From assembly GCA_965275905.1 (NCBI GenBank), contig CBDHYJ010000033.1, positions 32,006 through 96,005 of the forward strand: a DNA stretch of 64,000 nucleotides, read 5' to 3'. This DNA comes from CBDAQD01 sp965275905 (GTDB taxonomy: Bacteria > Pseudomonadota > Alphaproteobacteria > Rhizobiales > JAJFHC01). This document shows, piece after piece, positions 63,601 to 64,000 of the stretch. A model generated the notes under the pieces. That model did not search any database. It saw only the letters and a program-made list of their open reading frames with translations, and was not told the origin of the DNA. Both the position numbers and the translations under genes were made by a program. Every line of letters starts with the position of its first letter. Position 1 is the first letter of the stretch.

Positions 63601-64000
63601 AGCATTGCAAGGGCAACATCTATGGCGGGATGTTCATCGGCGAAGGCTGGCTCGATCTGTCGGCGAGCGGCGGGTTCGCGGTGGACCTGAAGATCCACGA
63701 CACCGATAGCGACTCGTTCATCTACCCCGAGAAGGCCGACGCCAAGGGCCAGGACGAACTCTTTGACTCCGGGAGGCTGTCCGCGAGCCTGGCGCTCGAG
63801 GCCGACTACGAAGACGCGTCGACCCGTCGCGGGCGCGGCGCCATGAACATCGTCGACGCCCGGCTCTACGACAACGCGCTGGCGCTGGTGCTGCTGCGGA
63901 CGCTCAACCTCTCCCTGCCCAACGCCCGCTCGTTCCGCTCGGCGTCGGCCCGCTACGTCATCAACGGCAACGACGTCGTGCTCGACGAGTTGTCCCTCAG
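60636..64000 (+). CDS. AsmA-like protein, 3' end beyond window
   Basis: Open frame of over 1120 codons from a TTG at 60636 to the window end without stop. A basic N-terminus leads to one membrane helix (VLLVLLILVLGVSGAVYYA), followed by a long beta-strand-rich extracytoplasmic part with the AsmA pattern (AAFAADLIGQSLGTQTTIDR near the start and repeats such as VDGRINRSADSTT, VTGRFDLSDKSF). AsmA-family proteins span the periplasm as lipid-transport bridges. The start codon is uncertain (GTG at 60711 is an alternative). With the LptD-like and SurA/PpiD-like genes it suggests an envelope biogenesis cluster. Confidence 0.85.
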   Translation, partial: MINRLLRPRPRFHGRHKHTGRWRRRVLLVLLILVLGVSGAVYYATRPQRLAAFAADLIGQSLGTQTTIDRAALSWTGRIELEGVVVSVPGVPGEGGRLFAADNILIEPHITDLIRGRLNVNSAVIVRPTAYVTENTDKGLFNFQMLAQQDSTEDNENLPLVLPELFLRHASIAFGVVEDGQYNSLDVLNVDGRINRSADSTTAYTFNFRQPKTGGQPGPTVTGRFDLSDKSFSVALKQFTFDRPERHFLSKEVRQWWDRLEPAGTVPSLDVEYTPTTGLIASLSIEHGQLTVPYEKFRSRMTDVSGSFRIEGDRFTATDVTGLIEGIRYHIDGTIDGLAIDSPFSFTLKTDVFELEETPGFAEDLPDQVREHFDRYDPSGKFQLALSLKRGASAADAGADPESSEVLYDGTLTLVDAQAAFYRFRYPVHSVTGAVHLTNDRADVLDITGYGPDGGKVVVAGSVLPPWDGAKVDITVNGQGVPLDQTLVDAMDPGRRAIFPLFLNQPAYKRLLAEKVIRSTPSEADKASPPAFDLGGTIDVDVQIKRPFGKDSDYSLTTTIQPAGVGVVFKYWPYPVTITSGSIVANRQGVRVNTITAKGPTGAELTAKGTIPDDGPGQPLRPDLTVSDASMPIDPLLISTLPDGKGEWLDKLHMTGNLRGDGSVSYTRDRGIGFEVLLDLADATAEPFGQGVIITDVAGKAAIDKDHIEIRDLTARHKNAVLTASAEARFGGETESFKLDLTAKDLDIDRDLLAWLPPKHPARDTLQNLLDEYTPEGTIDGSVHLAGTMDHGADEFHAKIQPANLAFDYNDHRFAFDTMTGNVTVKADSIDFDSLGGAYADGRLTASGFAHFHPQRRAAINFTGYINRIGEPTRALLPSYVLSTIDAIQINGEVNIDSGRLQFDPGTAGEPAYSFESKLAIEDTHARIGVPITNLDGTLDVKVVDRPDSAGPKIQIALKADRLRAANRLMAPFTMDLVTDEDMHRLRLEHCKGNIYGGMFIGEGWLDLSASGGFAVDLKIHDTDSDSFIYPEKADAKGQDELFDSGRLSASLALEADYEDASTRRGRGAMNIVDARLYDNALALVLLRTLNLSLPNARSFRSASARYVINGNDVVLDELSL

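Noticed and set aside
61326..63698. A 790-codon minus-strand frame in the last gene
   Set aside because: It lies entirely opposite the AsmA-like frame, shows no recognisable domain and has the composition of a shadow of GC-rich coding DNA.

Overview
The window reads as three stretches of DNA from three different bacteria joined end to end, not as one chromosome. The two joins, near 38,393-38,401 and near 42,436, each cut through a gene and are followed by genes of a different phylogenetic character. Everything below is an interpretation of one sequence read by eye; no database search was run.

Segment 1 (1 to about 38,400) looks alphaproteobacterial (DUF1127 protein, AADLPP-type outer-membrane beta-barrels, FolP with an N-terminal extension, and the order yebC-ruvCAB-ybgC-tolQRAB-pal-cpoB-tilS-ftsH-folP-glmM). 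The first 15 kb is a housekeeping block on the + strand: Holliday junction processing (RuvABC), the Tol-Pal envelope machine, tRNA-Ile lysidine synthase, the FtsH protease (broken here by one missing A in a homopolymer), dihydropteroate synthase and phosphoglucosamine mutase. From 15 to 38 kb come small accessory modules, several with a regulator and visible operator-like DNA: a MocR-type regulator facing a DUF1127 protein and a LysE exporter; a TetR regulator facing a glutathione S-transferase/cupin pair and followed by a flavin amine oxidase; a GlxA-type regulator facing an MFS permease; a pseudouridine catabolic pair psuK-psuG whose kinase carries a winged-helix DNA-binding domain; two GNAT acetyltransferases; a DUF3604 metallohydrolase; and a LacI regulator whose 14-bp core operator lies before both an SMP-30/gluconolactonase gene and a CUT1-type ABC sugar transporter. 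That transporter operon is cut off by the first join.

Segment 2 (about 38,400 to 42,436) carries two TadE-like pseudopilins, a TadG-like protein with a von Willebrand A domain, a small secreted IPT/TIG-domain protein and an HpcH/HpaI-family aldolase cut off by the second join. The combination suggests Acidobacteriota, with modest confidence.

Segment 3 (about 42,436 to 64,000) looks like a planctomycete of the Phycisphaerae type: a single-chain indolepyruvate oxidoreductase, a protein ending in a CGYDLR/CPECG zinc ribbon, thymidylate kinase, VWA and coiled-coil proteins, thiS-thiG, a thioredoxin-like lipoprotein, a lipid-type methyltransferase, and a set of envelope genes: an LptD-like protein, an anchored SurA/PpiD-like chaperone and, after one opposite-strand gene, an AsmA-like protein running off the end. 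Its intergenic spaces hold dispersed inverted repeats.

No rRNA, tRNA, CRISPR array or intact mobile element was recognised. No single clearly new system was found. The best leads are the operator-controlled modules of segment 1, the kinase-regulator fusion with its promoter/operator region, a gene-poor 1.36 kb stretch holding two near-identical palindromes, and the planctomycete envelope gene set.
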